DNA of 53,735 nucleotides from Candidatus Woesebacteria bacterium GW2011_GWB1_39_12 (GTDB lineage Bacteria; Patescibacteriota; Microgenomatia; UBA8517): NCBI GenBank assembly GCA_000993405.1, contig LBWB01000003.1, positions 1 to 53,735 of the forward strand, read 5' to 3'. Shown piece by piece: positions 13,994 to 21,821 of this stretch (position 1 is its first letter; each line of letters starts with the position of its first letter). The notes under the pieces were generated by a model. It saw only the letters and a program-made list of their open reading frames with translations, ran no database searches and was not told where the DNA came from. The position numbers and the translations under genes were made by a program.

Positions 13994-14007
13994 AGAGTGT
14001 GAGAACT

Positions 14008-14322
14008 TTGGGTAACACGACAATTTGGGATTGGTGGCCGCTGAATCAAATTCTAGCACTTGTTCTATCTGTAGGGCTTGAGACAGGTTTCTTCGAACCG
14101 TTGAATGTATGCTCGATGCTAATGGTTAGGGTTGATGCTGCCTGCTGGTTAGATGTAGGCTTTTTGAACTGGGGGTTTCGCATAATCTTTTGGCTTATCG
14201 GTTTTCTGCTCTTGTGGATTCCGGTTTCAATCCTGCTTTGCATGTTGCCTGTGGATTATCAGCAACTTTACAGAAAGAAAAAGCCGAGTGAGAACTTTGA
14301 GGAATCTTGCTTCACCTGTTAA
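14008..14322 (+). CDS. Membrane protein (104 aa)
   Basis: TTG 14008 in TGAGAACTTTG is the start; an in-frame GTG at 13990 overlaps the previous stop. Two or three hydrophobic segments (about residues 10-30 and 58-85), with acidic and basic ends. Its 3' end overlaps the next gene by 26 bases. Function unknown; perhaps a virion-membrane or holin-like component, without direct evidence. Confidence 0.6.
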   Translation: MGNTTIWDWWPLNQILALVLSVGLETGFFEPLNVCSMLMVRVDAACWLDVGFLNWGFRIIFWLIGFLLLWIPVSILLCMLPVDYQQLYRKKKPSENFEESCFTC

Positions 14323-14461
14323 CCGTGTTATCGGTATGGGGTTACTGTTCTTCGCGGGTTGGGATAGCAAAGTGTACCTGTACCCGAGCTTGGTTCCCCT
14401 CGCGCTGGTGCCAATAGGATTCTACATGTTCGCCGGAGCATGGCTAATCTTAAGAAAGTGA
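14297..14461 (+). CDS. Membrane protein (54 aa)
   Basis: TTG start in GTGAGAACTTTG that lies inside the upstream gene. Two hydrophobic segments, residues 11-22 and 30-53. Likely a small two-pass protein. Confidence 0.55.
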   Translation: MRNLASPVNRVIGMGLLFFAGWDSKVYLYPSLVPLALVPIGFYMFAGAWLILRK

Positions 14462-14473
14462 GGTGAAAGAACG

Positions 14474-14566
14474 TTGGATGATATAACACAGACCATAATT
14501 CAATGCTGCCTTCCTTCCATAACAATTACGCTTTGGATAATCATGTTAATTCTAATGATAAAGTGA
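14474..14566 (+). CDS. 30-aa hydrophobic miniprotein
   Basis: TTG start in GGTGAAAGAACGTTG, a leader box variant that also begins the minus-strand gene at 46130. One membrane helix fills the C-terminal two thirds. Last gene of the long run. Confidence 0.45.
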   Translation: MDDITQTIIQCCLPSITITLWIIMLILMIK

Positions 14567-14573
14567 AAAAATT

Positions 14574-14590
14574 TCCCTAAAAAATAGGGA
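14574..14590 (+). terminator. Hairpin terminator between convergent genes
   Basis: TCCCTA and TAGGGA pair around five A. It lies eight bases after the last + strand stop and 26 before the end of the convergent minus-strand gene, so it can serve both directions. Confidence 0.55.
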
Positions 14591-14615
14591 GGGAGAGTTG
14601 AAGCCCTAGAACCGT

Positions 14616-14801
14616 TTATACCACGGGTTCGTCCCGTTTTCCGCGTACGCGCTCCCTAAGACCCTTCACGCGGCTTGCGGCTTTGCTGCCCCCGTTCCGC
14701 ACGGTTTCCCTCGCCTTCGGGTTCGTTGCCAGCACCGCGCCGACCGCACCAACAATAATACCCGCTAGAACGCTGAGTCCTGTCTTCAGGTTACCATTCA
14801 A
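14616..14801 (-). CDS. YtxH-like small membrane protein (61 aa)
   Basis: One glycine-rich membrane helix (VLAGIIVGAVGAVLAT) followed by a basic, helical tail (KARETVRNGG...RERVRGK) is the pattern of the YtxH family of small stress-associated membrane proteins. TTG start behind GAGGTGAG on the minus strand. GC content is visibly higher than in the + strand genes around it, which may mean a different origin. Confidence 0.6.
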   Translation of the reverse strand: MNGNLKTGLSVLAGIIVGAVGAVLATNPKARETVRNGGSKAASRVKGLRERVRGKRDEPVV

Positions 14802-14854
14802 TTTTCACACTCACCTCACATTAATTGATATGTGAACCACCAAATAGCCACCCC

Positions 14855-14863
14855 TATTTATAT
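14855..14863 (-). promoter_or_regulatory. TATA box of the YtxH-like gene
   Basis: Read on the minus strand, GCATATAAATAG is a good archaeal TATA box about 55 bases ahead of the TTG start. A second TATA-like sequence (GATATATGG, 14879) on the + strand may serve the divergent gene at 14968. Confidence 0.5.
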
Positions 14864-14967
14864 GCAATTCATGAAACCGATATATGGCGAAAACCGACTA
14901 TTAATTGAAATTATGGTGATGTATGAAATGAAATCGACCATTGAAAAATGGATAGGTGAGAATTTTT

Positions 14968-15306
14968 ATGAATAAATTCTACTATGGACTAATCCTAATT
15001 GGGCTCACGGCTTTCGCAGCTTTTACTTATCTTCCATCATTACATGGTAGCGGGAACGCATTAGTTTTCGATAAACAAACACTCAGATTCTATGTCCAAC
15101 CATATTCATACTCGGAATCAATAACCCACCGATTAATCGGGGGCGGGTATTGTAGTATACATTGGGGGGTGAGACATAATCTAACTGGCCTAGCAGACAT
15201 GTACCTATACCCTAATGGGCCGTCAACCGCTTTCCCAACTCCAACAGATAATATAACCGCTTTCCCCCAGTCACTCATCAATAATTGTGATAGCAATGCC
15301 ACGTAG
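14968..15306 (+). CDS. Secreted or membrane-anchored protein (112 aa)
   Basis: GGTGAGAATTTTT, a leader box variant, sits in front of ATG 14968. The N-terminus is one hydrophobic helix (YYGLILIGLTAFAAFTYL), after which the chain is Tyr/Ser/Asn-rich with two Cys, typical of an extracellular domain. It resembles the anchored proteins at 37818 and 45621 in design, though not clearly in sequence. Could be a surface or virion component. Confidence 0.6.
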   Translation: MNKFYYGLILIGLTAFAAFTYLPSLHGSGNALVFDKQTLRFYVQPYSYSESITHRLIGGGYCSIHWGVRHNLTGLADMYLYPNGPSTAFPTPTDNITAFPQSLINNCDSNAT

Positions 15307-15549
15307 CCCGTTAATGCCACCAACGGAACTTAAACTCGGAACCGAAAACCGCAGCAAACGGAACTTTACAGGCACCAAACACCCCTTAACCCTGAACGAA
15401 ACTAGTCACACAAACACCACCTAAAACGCGCTCATTCCTCACCGCGCTAGATGTTACTCCATCTCAATCCACAACCCTCCAATTTTCAGAAATCCTGCCG
15501 CGCGCACACATAAACCATGCAACTAATACGAGGGTGTAATGGCGCGGAT

Positions 15550-15584
15550 GGATACTATACGTTAATACGTTAACATAGTTATCC
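15550..15584. repeat. Dyad with central ACGTTAA tandem, origin-like
   Basis: GGATACTAT (15550-15558) mirrors ATAGTTATCC (15575-15584) with one bulged base. Between them ACGTTAA occurs twice, eight bases apart. Such a palindrome around short iterons fits an initiator binding site or unwinding element. Confidence 0.5.
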
Positions 15585-15601
15585 GGTCATATGTTAGATT
15601 T

Positions 15602-15654
15602 CTTTTATTGCATGGAGATTGTGTGATTGATGAGTCGAAAGGCTTTTATTGCAT
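15602..15654 (+). repeat. Direct repeats CTTTTATTGCAT
   Basis: Two exact 12-base copies, at 15602-15613 and 15643-15654, spaced 41 bases apart and just ahead of the initiator promoter. May be initiator or regulator sites. Confidence 0.5.
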
Positions 15655-15701
15655 AACACAGAGTCATGCAAGATGAAAGTATTCCATATGGTTTAGTAAG
15701 C

Positions 15702-15734
15702 GTTATATAGCGTGATATTGCATCATTGATGATG
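15702..15734 (+). promoter_or_regulatory. TATA box and palindromic operator of the initiator gene
   Basis: GTTATATAG is a TATA box; CATCATTGATGATG at 15721-15734 is a near-perfect palindrome positioned around the expected transcription start. It resembles the ATCATCATGACGATG sites at 28156, 43410, 44250, 46178 and 53147. The initiator may thus be repressed or co-regulated with the surface genes. Confidence 0.55.
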
Positions 15735-15750
15735 TTAAGTTGATGCGTCA

Positions 15751-16878
15751 TTGCCGTCCACCATTCAAATTAATTCAGATGTTTTCGACGAAACCTACAT
15801 TCCCCCAGACCCCATTGTTCAACGAAAAGAACTCAGCCAAGTTGAGGAACTTTTAGAGCAAGACCGTCACGTCTACCTATTCGCTAAACCCGGCACAGGA
15901 AAAACATTTCTAGCTAAACAAATTATGGCAAAAAACCCAAACCATGTCTACATTCAATTTCTCAATTCGGTTCCAGAATCATTATCTAATTTCCTCAGCG
16001 TTACAAGTCCATTCGTAGCCACTCGAACAAACATCCTCATGGGGATGCTGGAAAAGAGACTTCGTGATAAGTCAATGCACCAGCCAATTCTAATCGTTCT
16101 TGACGACCTACAAGAATTACGGCGCGCAAAGGACTTCTACACTTTTATCGGCAATTTGTTTAGAAGACTAACGGCAAAGCCGAGCTTAGGACTACCGAAA
16201 ATTAAAAACCGCATACTCATGATTTCTCAAGAACCATACGTGAAAATGTCAGGTGAAGTTGGTAACGGGTTCGCCTCAAAAGCAGGGTCAGAGTCCAGAG
16301 GGCAATTCGCTCATGAATCCCTAATACCATACGACCAAGAACAAATCAAAAAGATTCTCACAGAGCGGCTCAAACTAGCCTTTCCGAAAGGGGTGAAAAT
16401 AGATTATGAAGAGGGCGCGTTAAACTTCTTCACGTTAGAAACACTTCGCCATGATTCTGATATGCGTCTGGCACTTAGATTATTGCGGCTTTGGTTGCAA
16501 AGCGGACATTTGACTAGTGAGAACGCGCGAGAGAGTTGGACGATTGAAAAGAAAGATTACTGGGCACATTACATTCGCGCACTTCACCGGCATCAAGCCG
16601 CCCTCGCACATCTTATCTGCCAACAAGAGCGGCCAATCACAATGCCGAAACTCGACGACCTATACGCAACGTTCTGCAAACAGCATGGTTGCGCGAGATT
16701 AGATTACACGCAGGTCACAAGGCTTCTTAGAGAACTGAAAGACCCAATCGGACTCATTGACATGGTTGAACTGAAACAGCGAGGGCGGCCATACGCAGTT
16801 TCCCTGAGAGCAAGCGTAACGCGTGAAAATGTGATTGAAGCAACAAGCGCAATCGATTGGGACAACTACTTAGAATGA
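15751..16878 (+). CDS. cdc6: Orc1/Cdc6 replication initiator (375 aa)
   Basis: AAA+ ATPase that binds the origin and loads MCM. Walker A KPGTGKT at residues 46-52 (preceded by Ala instead of the usual Gly), Walker B ILIVLDDLQ near 113-121, and a C-terminal winged helix (about 285-375) match archaeal Orc1/Cdc6 in order and length. The N-terminal DETYIPPDPIVQRKELSQVEELL is the typical family lead-in. Start TTG 15751 is the only sensible start after the operator. It neighbours the origin-like gap and leads the replication block, where the next gene begins around its stop. Confidence 0.9.
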   Translation: MPSTIQINSDVFDETYIPPDPIVQRKELSQVEELLEQDRHVYLFAKPGTGKTFLAKQIMAKNPNHVYIQFLNSVPESLSNFLSVTSPFVATRTNILMGMLEKRLRDKSMHQPILIVLDDLQELRRAKDFYTFIGNLFRRLTAKPSLGLPKIKNRILMISQEPYVKMSGEVGNGFASKAGSESRGQFAHESLIPYDQEQIKKILTERLKLAFPKGVKIDYEEGALNFFTLETLRHDSDMRLALRLLRLWLQSGHLTSENARESWTIEKKDYWAHYIRALHRHQAALAHLICQQERPITMPKLDDLYATFCKQHGCARLDYTQVTRLLRELKDPIGLIDMVELKQRGRPYAVSLRASVTRENVIEATSAIDWDNYLE

Positions 16879-16919
16879 ACGATTTGTTGCATGATGATTG
16901 TGTGAGAGGCAAGGAACTT

Positions 16920-17462
16920 ATGAGCGGGAACAAGAAAGATGAACAGCTAGCCGGAAGAAAGCAGTTGCTAACTCTTAATCAGACTCCAATCGAAATCTTT
17001 GAAAGGCTGTTAGACGATCTCAAACAACTGCATTATGATGCTGCGCAACTTCATTTGAAACTATCTTCCACCGAAGAATATTATGACTCATCCGGCACTA
17101 AACTTGGTGACCGCTTCTTACACACTGAGATGGCGAACCTACATAGAGAAATCATTCACCTCCAAGACCAAGACCGAGCGAACGAAGAAGGCAAGCAGTC
17201 AGACGTTAAACTTGACATTGACGTAATCATGACCGGGAAACCAGTCAGTATGCGCGATAAAATTGATGCGGCTTTTGAAATGTTAGATGAATTAGCGAAA
17301 CCTACTGGGATGGTTGAAGAAACCGCCCTATGCCAAGCCCTTGTACATAACAACGGCATGATGTATGAGGAAGCACACCATATCGTTGAAATTCTGATTA
17401 AGAACGGGGTCATCTGGTCCCCAAAAGAACATTGGGTTCAACGGTTGAATCCGAAGAAGTGA
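16920..17462 (+). CDS. Protein with a detached MCM-type C-terminal domain (180 aa)
   Basis: Residues from about 98 onward (DIDVIMTGKPVSMRDKID, then EILIKNGVIWSP) match the C-terminal segment of the MCM encoded downstream (DIDVIMSGTPQSLREKID, TLIKNGKLYEP) almost position by position. In MCM this region is the winged-helix tail that modulates the helicase and contacts Cdc6. The N-terminal 95 residues are helical and coiled-coil-like and have no counterpart in MCM. Lying between the initiator and MCM, it could be a loader, a GINS-like bridge or an inhibitor made by duplication of the MCM tail. ATG 16920 follows GGAACTT, a leader-box form; ATG 16875, overlapping the Cdc6 stop, would add 15 residues. 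Confidence 0.7.
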   Translation: MSGNKKDEQLAGRKQLLTLNQTPIEIFERLLDDLKQLHYDAAQLHLKLSSTEEYYDSSGTKLGDRFLHTEMANLHREIIHLQDQDRANEEGKQSDVKLDIDVIMTGKPVSMRDKIDAAFEMLDELAKPTGMVEETALCQALVHNNGMMYEEAHHIVEILIKNGVIWSPKEHWVQRLNPKK

Positions 17463-17833
17463 AGCTCTTGCAACGCAACCCGAACATTGAGTGTTCAAAC
17501 TGGGGTGCTCGACAATCTAAATGGGCTTCACAAACAATTATGTCTCATAAGCACTCAGGTTTCACTGTTAACATTAAGCAATTTGAGCTCGCGGAATTAG
17601 CGATGAGGACAACTGATTGCGGTATTTGCGGACGAACGTTGAACTGGTATAATCGCGGAAGCGGAGCGAAAGTAGACAGCCCAACATTAGATAGAACTAA
17701 CAACGAGAAAATCATGACGATGGAGAACACTAAAATCGTTTGTCGATTCTGCAACACATCTAAAGGGCACCTTTCACACGCAGATTTTCTTTCATACTGC
17801 ACGTTAATCGCTAAGCGCATGGGAGCCTCTTAG
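17459..17833 (+). CDS. HNH endonuclease (about 124 aa)
   Basis: CGICG...SPTLDRTNNEK...CRFCNTSKG is a zinc-stabilised HNH nuclease core: two CxxC pairs plus the LDR..N segment. A close relative lies at 29247 with the same CxLCGxxLNW, S-P-S-L-D-R and C-x-x-C-N-x-S-K-G elements. These enzymes usually behave as mobile homing-type nucleases; here it sits between two replication genes. GTG 17459 overlaps the previous stop; TTG 17432 and TTG 17468 are alternatives. Confidence 0.75.
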   Translation: MKLLQRNPNIECSNWGARQSKWASQTIMSHKHSGFTVNIKQFELAELAMRTTDCGICGRTLNWYNRGSGAKVDSPTLDRTNNEKIMTMENTKIVCRFCNTSKGHLSHADFLSYCTLIAKRMGAS

Positions 17834-17835
17834 CC

Positions 17836-18075
17836 GTGTGCAAAGATTGTGTTGGAGTGGTGAAACGTTTCGAGGGTGGCCGATTAATTATTGAGAAGCG
17901 GGTTTGCTTGTGTGAATGCCTGATTCTCTACTCTAACAACCAATGTGAGAAATGCTTGTGTACAGTTAAGGTTGAGGAGGAGAACGAGAACTGGGAGGGA
18001 CTATTCAGGGACCGTGCCGGTAACCCCGTACCCTTCGAACATGTGTGGACCGGGCAAGGCCAGCTACAGGAATAG
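17836..18075 (+). CDS. Cys-rich zinc protein (79 aa)
   Basis: Pairs CKDC near residue 2, CLCEC near residue 24 and CEKCLC near residue 37 could bind two zinc ions; the C-terminal half is acidic and without Cys. GTG start two bases after the HNH stop. Located directly ahead of MCM, so possibly a replication accessory, unproven. Confidence 0.55.
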   Translation: MCKDCVGVVKRFEGGRLIIEKRVCLCECLILYSNNQCEKCLCTVKVEEENENWEGLFRDRAGNPVPFEHVWTGQGQLQE

Positions 18076-18088
18076 TTGAGGATTACGA

Positions 18089-21000
18089 TTGGCTGAGCAA
18101 GTAGCGGAACGTGAACCTCGTATTGATGAGCAGCTTCAACAGTTTCTACGCGACTTCAAAGATGAGAACGGCAAAGATAAGTACCGACTCCGACTATCCC
18201 AATTGGGCAATGCGGGCGGCACGGCACTCCTGATTGATTTCGATGATTTAATCGCGCACACCCCCAACATTGCCCGCCAACTCCTCGACAACCCCAACGC
18301 AATCCTACGCGACCTTGAGCTGGCAGCGTACGCGCAACTGAAAATGGAAGACCCCGAATACGCCGAACAAGCCAAAACTCTGAAGCTTCACTTCCGCAAG
18401 CTGCCATCCCACGAGTTCATCCGTAAACTTGGCGCGGCGCAAATCGGGCACCTAACCGCCGTAGACGGCATAATCGTACGGTCAACCGAAGTACACCCCC
18501 TACTTACGAAAGGGAAGTTTCAATGCCGCAAATGCAATGCCACCATTGATGTTGAACAGAACTTCAACCGTCCCTTCATGCGCGGTCCCGGTATCTGCGC
18601 TCACTGCCGCTCCAAAATTTTTGAATTTGTAGAAAAAGAATCCTCATATCTTAACAGCCAACAGCTTCGCATTCAGGAACGCCCAGAAGACCTACCCCCC
18701 GGCCAACTTCCACAAACTATCAATGTTCGTGTGATTGAGGATTTAGTGAACACGGCTCGTCCCGGTGACCGTGTAACCGTCACAGCAATCGTGAAAGCCC
18801 AACAGAATTATATGGGAAGAAAAGTCGCGTTAACAACCTTCCAACTTGAACTGGAAGCAAACTACATTGAGGTCGTCGGCAAAGAAGTAGACGTAGTTGA
18901 ACTCACACCAGAAGATGAACACAAAATCGTGGAATTATCCAAAGACCCGTTTATACACAGAAAACTCATCGCTTCTCTCGCTCCAAGCATTTACGGTTAC
19001 GGCGACATCAAAGAGGGGATACTCTACTTAATCGCCGGAGGTGTAGCGAAACAGTTACCGGACGGAATGAAGCTTAGGGGTGACCCGAACATACTTTTAA
19101 TTGGTGAACCCGCGGTTGCAAAATCACAACTACTTCAATATGTTGCGCGAGTGGCACCACGAGGACTCTATACGAGTGGTCGCGGAACTAGTGCTGCCGG
19201 TCTGACCGCAGCCGTACTTAAGGATAAAGCTGGGGGTATGGTCCTTGAAGCTGGGGCTTTGGTTCTCGCGGATAAAGGAGTCGCGTGTGTGGATGAAGTT
19301 GATAAAATGCGCCCCGAGGACAGAGTAGCAATGCATGAAACACTAGAGCAACACACCGTATGTTACGATGACCAAACAGAACTTCTCACGGCTCAGGGAT
19401 GGAAATTTTTCAAAGATGTTACTACTCGCGACACTGTTGCAACTTTAACCTCCAAGGGTCAACTGAAATATCAATCTCCAACACGTGTTTTCACCTGTAA
19501 ATATCAAGGAGACATGGTGGCAATCTCTAATTCACATAAAGTGAATTTGTTAGTTACCCCACAACATAAAATATACGCCTCACAATACCGGTCAGGAAAC
19601 ACATGGCTTCCATTCTCATTAGTGGCCGCGCGAGAATTAGTTAACAAGCGGTTTAAAATTAAAAGAAGCGCAAACTGGCACGGAAAAGAGAAAAAATATT
19701 TCATTCTACCTCAATATTCGAATAGGTATGAAACTCGCCCAGCAATTAAAATCGAGATGGGCCTTTTCCTTGAATTCTTAGGATACTGGCTTTCAGAAGG
19801 AAGTGCAGACAATTATCGGATAATGATTACCCAGAAAGAAGGAAAGAAACATCAGCTCATAGAAAAATGCCTTGCCCAATTACCATTTAGATATAAATTT
19901 GAACACTTCAAAAACAGCGACTCCGGTAACTTCATGATTCATAATGTTCAATTGGCTTGTTACTTTAAACCATTGAGCAATGGAGCGGCAACAAAATTCG
20001 TTCCGAACATGTTTAAACAATTGTCAACGCGGCAACTCACAATTCTTTTGGAAGCACTAATGGTTGGTGATGGCGGAACACGACAGCACACTAATGGCTC
20101 TATACAAAGAACATATTACACCACCTCACCGAAACTTGCTGATGATGTGCAAGAAATTTTATTGAAAACAGGGATTTCAGGGAACATCCGGAACCACCAC
20201 ACCAAAGGTAAAATGGGGGCTTTCGGTAAAGCTAACTATGATGAATTAGACGTATCTTTCGTTTTCAAGAATACCCCACAAGTGGGATATCATGCAAGTC
20301 ATGGAAGTAAATCGGGCACTCTAAAAATAATGCATGGGTATGATGGGGATGTTTACTGCGTAGAAGTTCCAAATCACATTCTCTATGTTAGACGGCATGG
20401 TGTTCCCGTTTGGAGTGGGAACTCAATAGCTAAAGCAGGAATTGTTGCAACGTTGAACGCGCGTGCCGCGGTGCTTGCGGCAGCTAACCCAGCATTCGGA
20501 CGATACGACCCGTACAAGAACATCGTTGATAACATTAACATGCCCATAACGCTCCTGTCAAGGTTTGATTTAATTTTCATAATGAAAGACACCCCAAACG
20601 CGGAAGCGGATGGACGGTTAGCGCGGCATATCCTCACCTTACATAGGACAAGGGATACGCCAGAGAAAATTCCGATTACGCCAGAGATGTTCCGTAAGTA
20701 TTTATCGTACGCGAAACGGGTTGTGCCAGTTCTTGGTCAAGAAGCAGAGGATGCTTTGTGGGCATATTACATGAAAATGCGTTCAACTACAGGCTCGGAA
20801 GCCCCGATAGCGATAACGGCTCGGCAACTTGAATCCTTAGTTAGACTTTGCGAAGCCCGCGCTCGGTTGTTCCTACGTGACACCGTAACCTTAGAGGACG
20901 CAAACGCAATCACACGTCTCGTCACACTATCCATGCAAGAAGTCGGCGTAGACGTAACCACAGGAAAAATGGACATAGACGTAATCATGAGCGGGACTCC

Positions 21001-21214
21001 TCAGAGTTTGCGGGAGAAAATTGATTTAACCATCAAAACCATGAGGGACTTAGAGAAACAGTTCGGAAAAACAATGGACATGTCACTCGTCATACAAGCA
21101 ATCGTCAACAAAGGATTACTCGCTGAGGAAGAAGTCTGCAACACAATTCAAACCCTCATCAAGAACGGTAAACTCTACGAACCTGCACCCGGCAAAATTA
21201 GCCTAATCGGATGA
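18089..21214 (+). CDS. mcm: MCM replicative helicase with an intein (1041 aa)
   Basis: Replicative helicase that unwinds DNA at the fork. The extein adds to 687 residues, normal for archaeal MCM. Order: N-terminal domain with a zinc finger (Cys 146, 149, 170, 173), AAA+ core with Walker A GEPAVAKS 339-346 and Walker B VDEVDK around 401-406, arginine finger in LLSRFDL, then a C-terminal winged helix. A 354-residue intein interrupts it after EQHTV (residue 424), just behind Walker B, so the helicase is inactive until splicing. Start TTG 18089 follows GAGGATTACGA. The tail domain is shared with the small protein at 16920. Confidence 0.92.
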   Translation: MAEQVAEREPRIDEQLQQFLRDFKDENGKDKYRLRLSQLGNAGGTALLIDFDDLIAHTPNIARQLLDNPNAILRDLELAAYAQLKMEDPEYAEQAKTLKLHFRKLPSHEFIRKLGAAQIGHLTAVDGIIVRSTEVHPLLTKGKFQCRKCNATIDVEQNFNRPFMRGPGICAHCRSKIFEFVEKESSYLNSQQLRIQERPEDLPPGQLPQTINVRVIEDLVNTARPGDRVTVTAIVKAQQNYMGRKVALTTFQLELEANYIEVVGKEVDVVELTPEDEHKIVELSKDPFIHRKLIASLAPSIYGYGDIKEGILYLIAGGVAKQLPDGMKLRGDPNILLIGEPAVAKSQLLQYVARVAPRGLYTSGRGTSAAGLTAAVLKDKAGGMVLEAGALVLADKGVACVDEVDKMRPEDRVAMHETLEQHTVCYDDQTELLTAQGWKFFKDVTTRDTVATLTSKGQLKYQSPTRVFTCKYQGDMVAISNSHKVNLLVTPQHKIYASQYRSGNTWLPFSLVAARELVNKRFKIKRSANWHGKEKKYFILPQYSNRYETRPAIKIEMGLFLEFLGYWLSEGSADNYRIMITQKEGKKHQLIEKCLAQLPFRYKFEHFKNSDSGNFMIHNVQLACYFKPLSNGAATKFVPNMFKQLSTRQLTILLEALMVGDGGTRQHTNGSIQRTYYTTSPKLADDVQEILLKTGISGNIRNHHTKGKMGAFGKANYDELDVSFVFKNTPQVGYHASHGSKSGTLKIMHGYDGDVYCVEVPNHILYVRRHGVPVWSGNSIAKAGIVATLNARAAVLAAANPAFGRYDPYKNIVDNINMPITLLSRFDLIFIMKDTPNAEADGRLARHILTLHRTRDTPEKIPITPEMFRKYLSYAKRVVPVLGQEAEDALWAYYMKMRSTTGSEAPIAITARQLESLVRLCEARARLFLRDTVTLEDANAITRLVTLSMQEVGVDVTTGKMDIDVIMSGTPQSLREKIDLTIKTMRDLEKQFGKTMDMSLVIQAIVNKGLLAEEEVCNTIQTLIKNGKLYEPAPGKISLIG
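19361..20422 (+). other. LAGLIDADG intein in MCM (354 aa)
   Basis: Starts with Cys (CYDDQTELLT) and ends Gly-Asn before the extein Ser (SIAKAGI), so splicing joins EQHTV to SIAKAG, a strictly conserved MCM stretch. Two LAGLIDADG-type helices are visible: FLEFLGYWLSEGS and LLEALMVGDGGT, meaning a homing endonuclease is present. The residue before the terminal Asn is Gly where most inteins have His, which can slow C-terminal cleavage. The residue boundaries are read directly from the sequence. Confidence 0.9.
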
Positions 21215-21221
21215 GATGGAA

Positions 21222-21416
21222 ATGAGCAAACAAGAAGACAAACTGTTCAGACTGTTGAAGGGCCTTGAGCAACTTAAGACCGAAATTATGATGAAAAGCG
21301 ACGACCTGAGAAACGAGCATATCGACGAGGAACTCGTAGATTTTCGTGACGACCATTACAAGGCCGGTTATCTCCACGGCCTGCAACGGGCACGTAAGTT
21401 CTTGGAGGTTGCTTGA
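21222..21416 (+). CDS. Hypothetical helical protein (64 aa)
   Basis: Highly charged helix over residues 3-35, then a conserved-looking YKAGYLHGLQRARKFLE, a pattern common in small phage proteins. ATG 21222 behind GAGATGG; ATG 21216 would add two residues. Unknown function, placed between MCM and RadA. Confidence 0.55.
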   Translation: MSKQEDKLFRLLKGLEQLKTEIMMKSDDLRNEHIDEELVDFRDDHYKAGYLHGLQRARKFLEVA

Positions 21417-21420
21417 GAAA

Positions 21421-21747
21421 ATGAACGTTGACCTTTCATATAGAGACATGCAGATTCTACTCGATTTACTTAGAAAGAAACATATCACCGCGCTACAGCA
21501 AACATATGCTCATATTGGGCATTTTCCAGACAACGTACGTTCCCTCAAAGATTTTTATGAGAATCCGCTAGCTCTACGATATTGCCATAATAATTGGTGT
21601 GAAATAGGGCAAATTAACCTTCTGATGGAGAAACTGGAAACTGCAAGAGATAGAATGGAAACTCAAATCAAACGAGAACTAGACCCAATAGGCTCCTATA
21701 TTGAAGACGTTAAACAAGCCGTGAAAGAAGGCCGAGTATGCCGATGA
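21421..21747 (+). CDS. Hypothetical helical protein (108 aa)
   Basis: ATG after TTGAGAAA. All-helical prediction with one Cys/His patch (RYCHNNWCEIG) in the middle and a long amphipathic C-terminal helix. No family recognised. An earlier in-frame start at 21346 would overlap the previous gene extensively. Confidence 0.55.
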   Translation: MNVDLSYRDMQILLDLLRKKHITALQQTYAHIGHFPDNVRSLKDFYENPLALRYCHNNWCEIGQINLLMEKLETARDRMETQIKRELDPIGSYIEDVKQAVKEGRVCR

Positions 21748-21815
21748 AAAAGTTCATAGTAGTTTCACCCAGCTCTCTAAGCAATAAGGGACCAGCACAG
21801 AATAGGGCACTTTGA
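21738..21815 (+). CDS. Possible 25-aa peptide
   Basis: Short frame overlapping the end of the previous gene and stopping seven bases before RadA. Basic and hydrophobic start (MKKFIVVSPSS). It could be a leader peptide coupling RadA translation. Weak support. Confidence 0.25.
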   Translation: MPMKKFIVVSPSSLSNKGPAQNRAL

Positions 21816-21821
21816 TGAACC

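Larger units (their letters stand above)
15307..15720. other. Non-coding AT-rich gap, candidate replication origin
   Basis: About 440 bases without a gene lie next to Orc1/Cdc6, the usual place for an archaeal origin. The gap holds two stray copies of GGAACTT, a GC-rich stretch with repeated CGCGC, a dyad at 15550-15584 and a pair of direct repeats at 15602 and 15643. No plain match to the canonical long ORB element was spotted by eye. Origin function is inferred from position and repeats. Confidence 0.45.
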
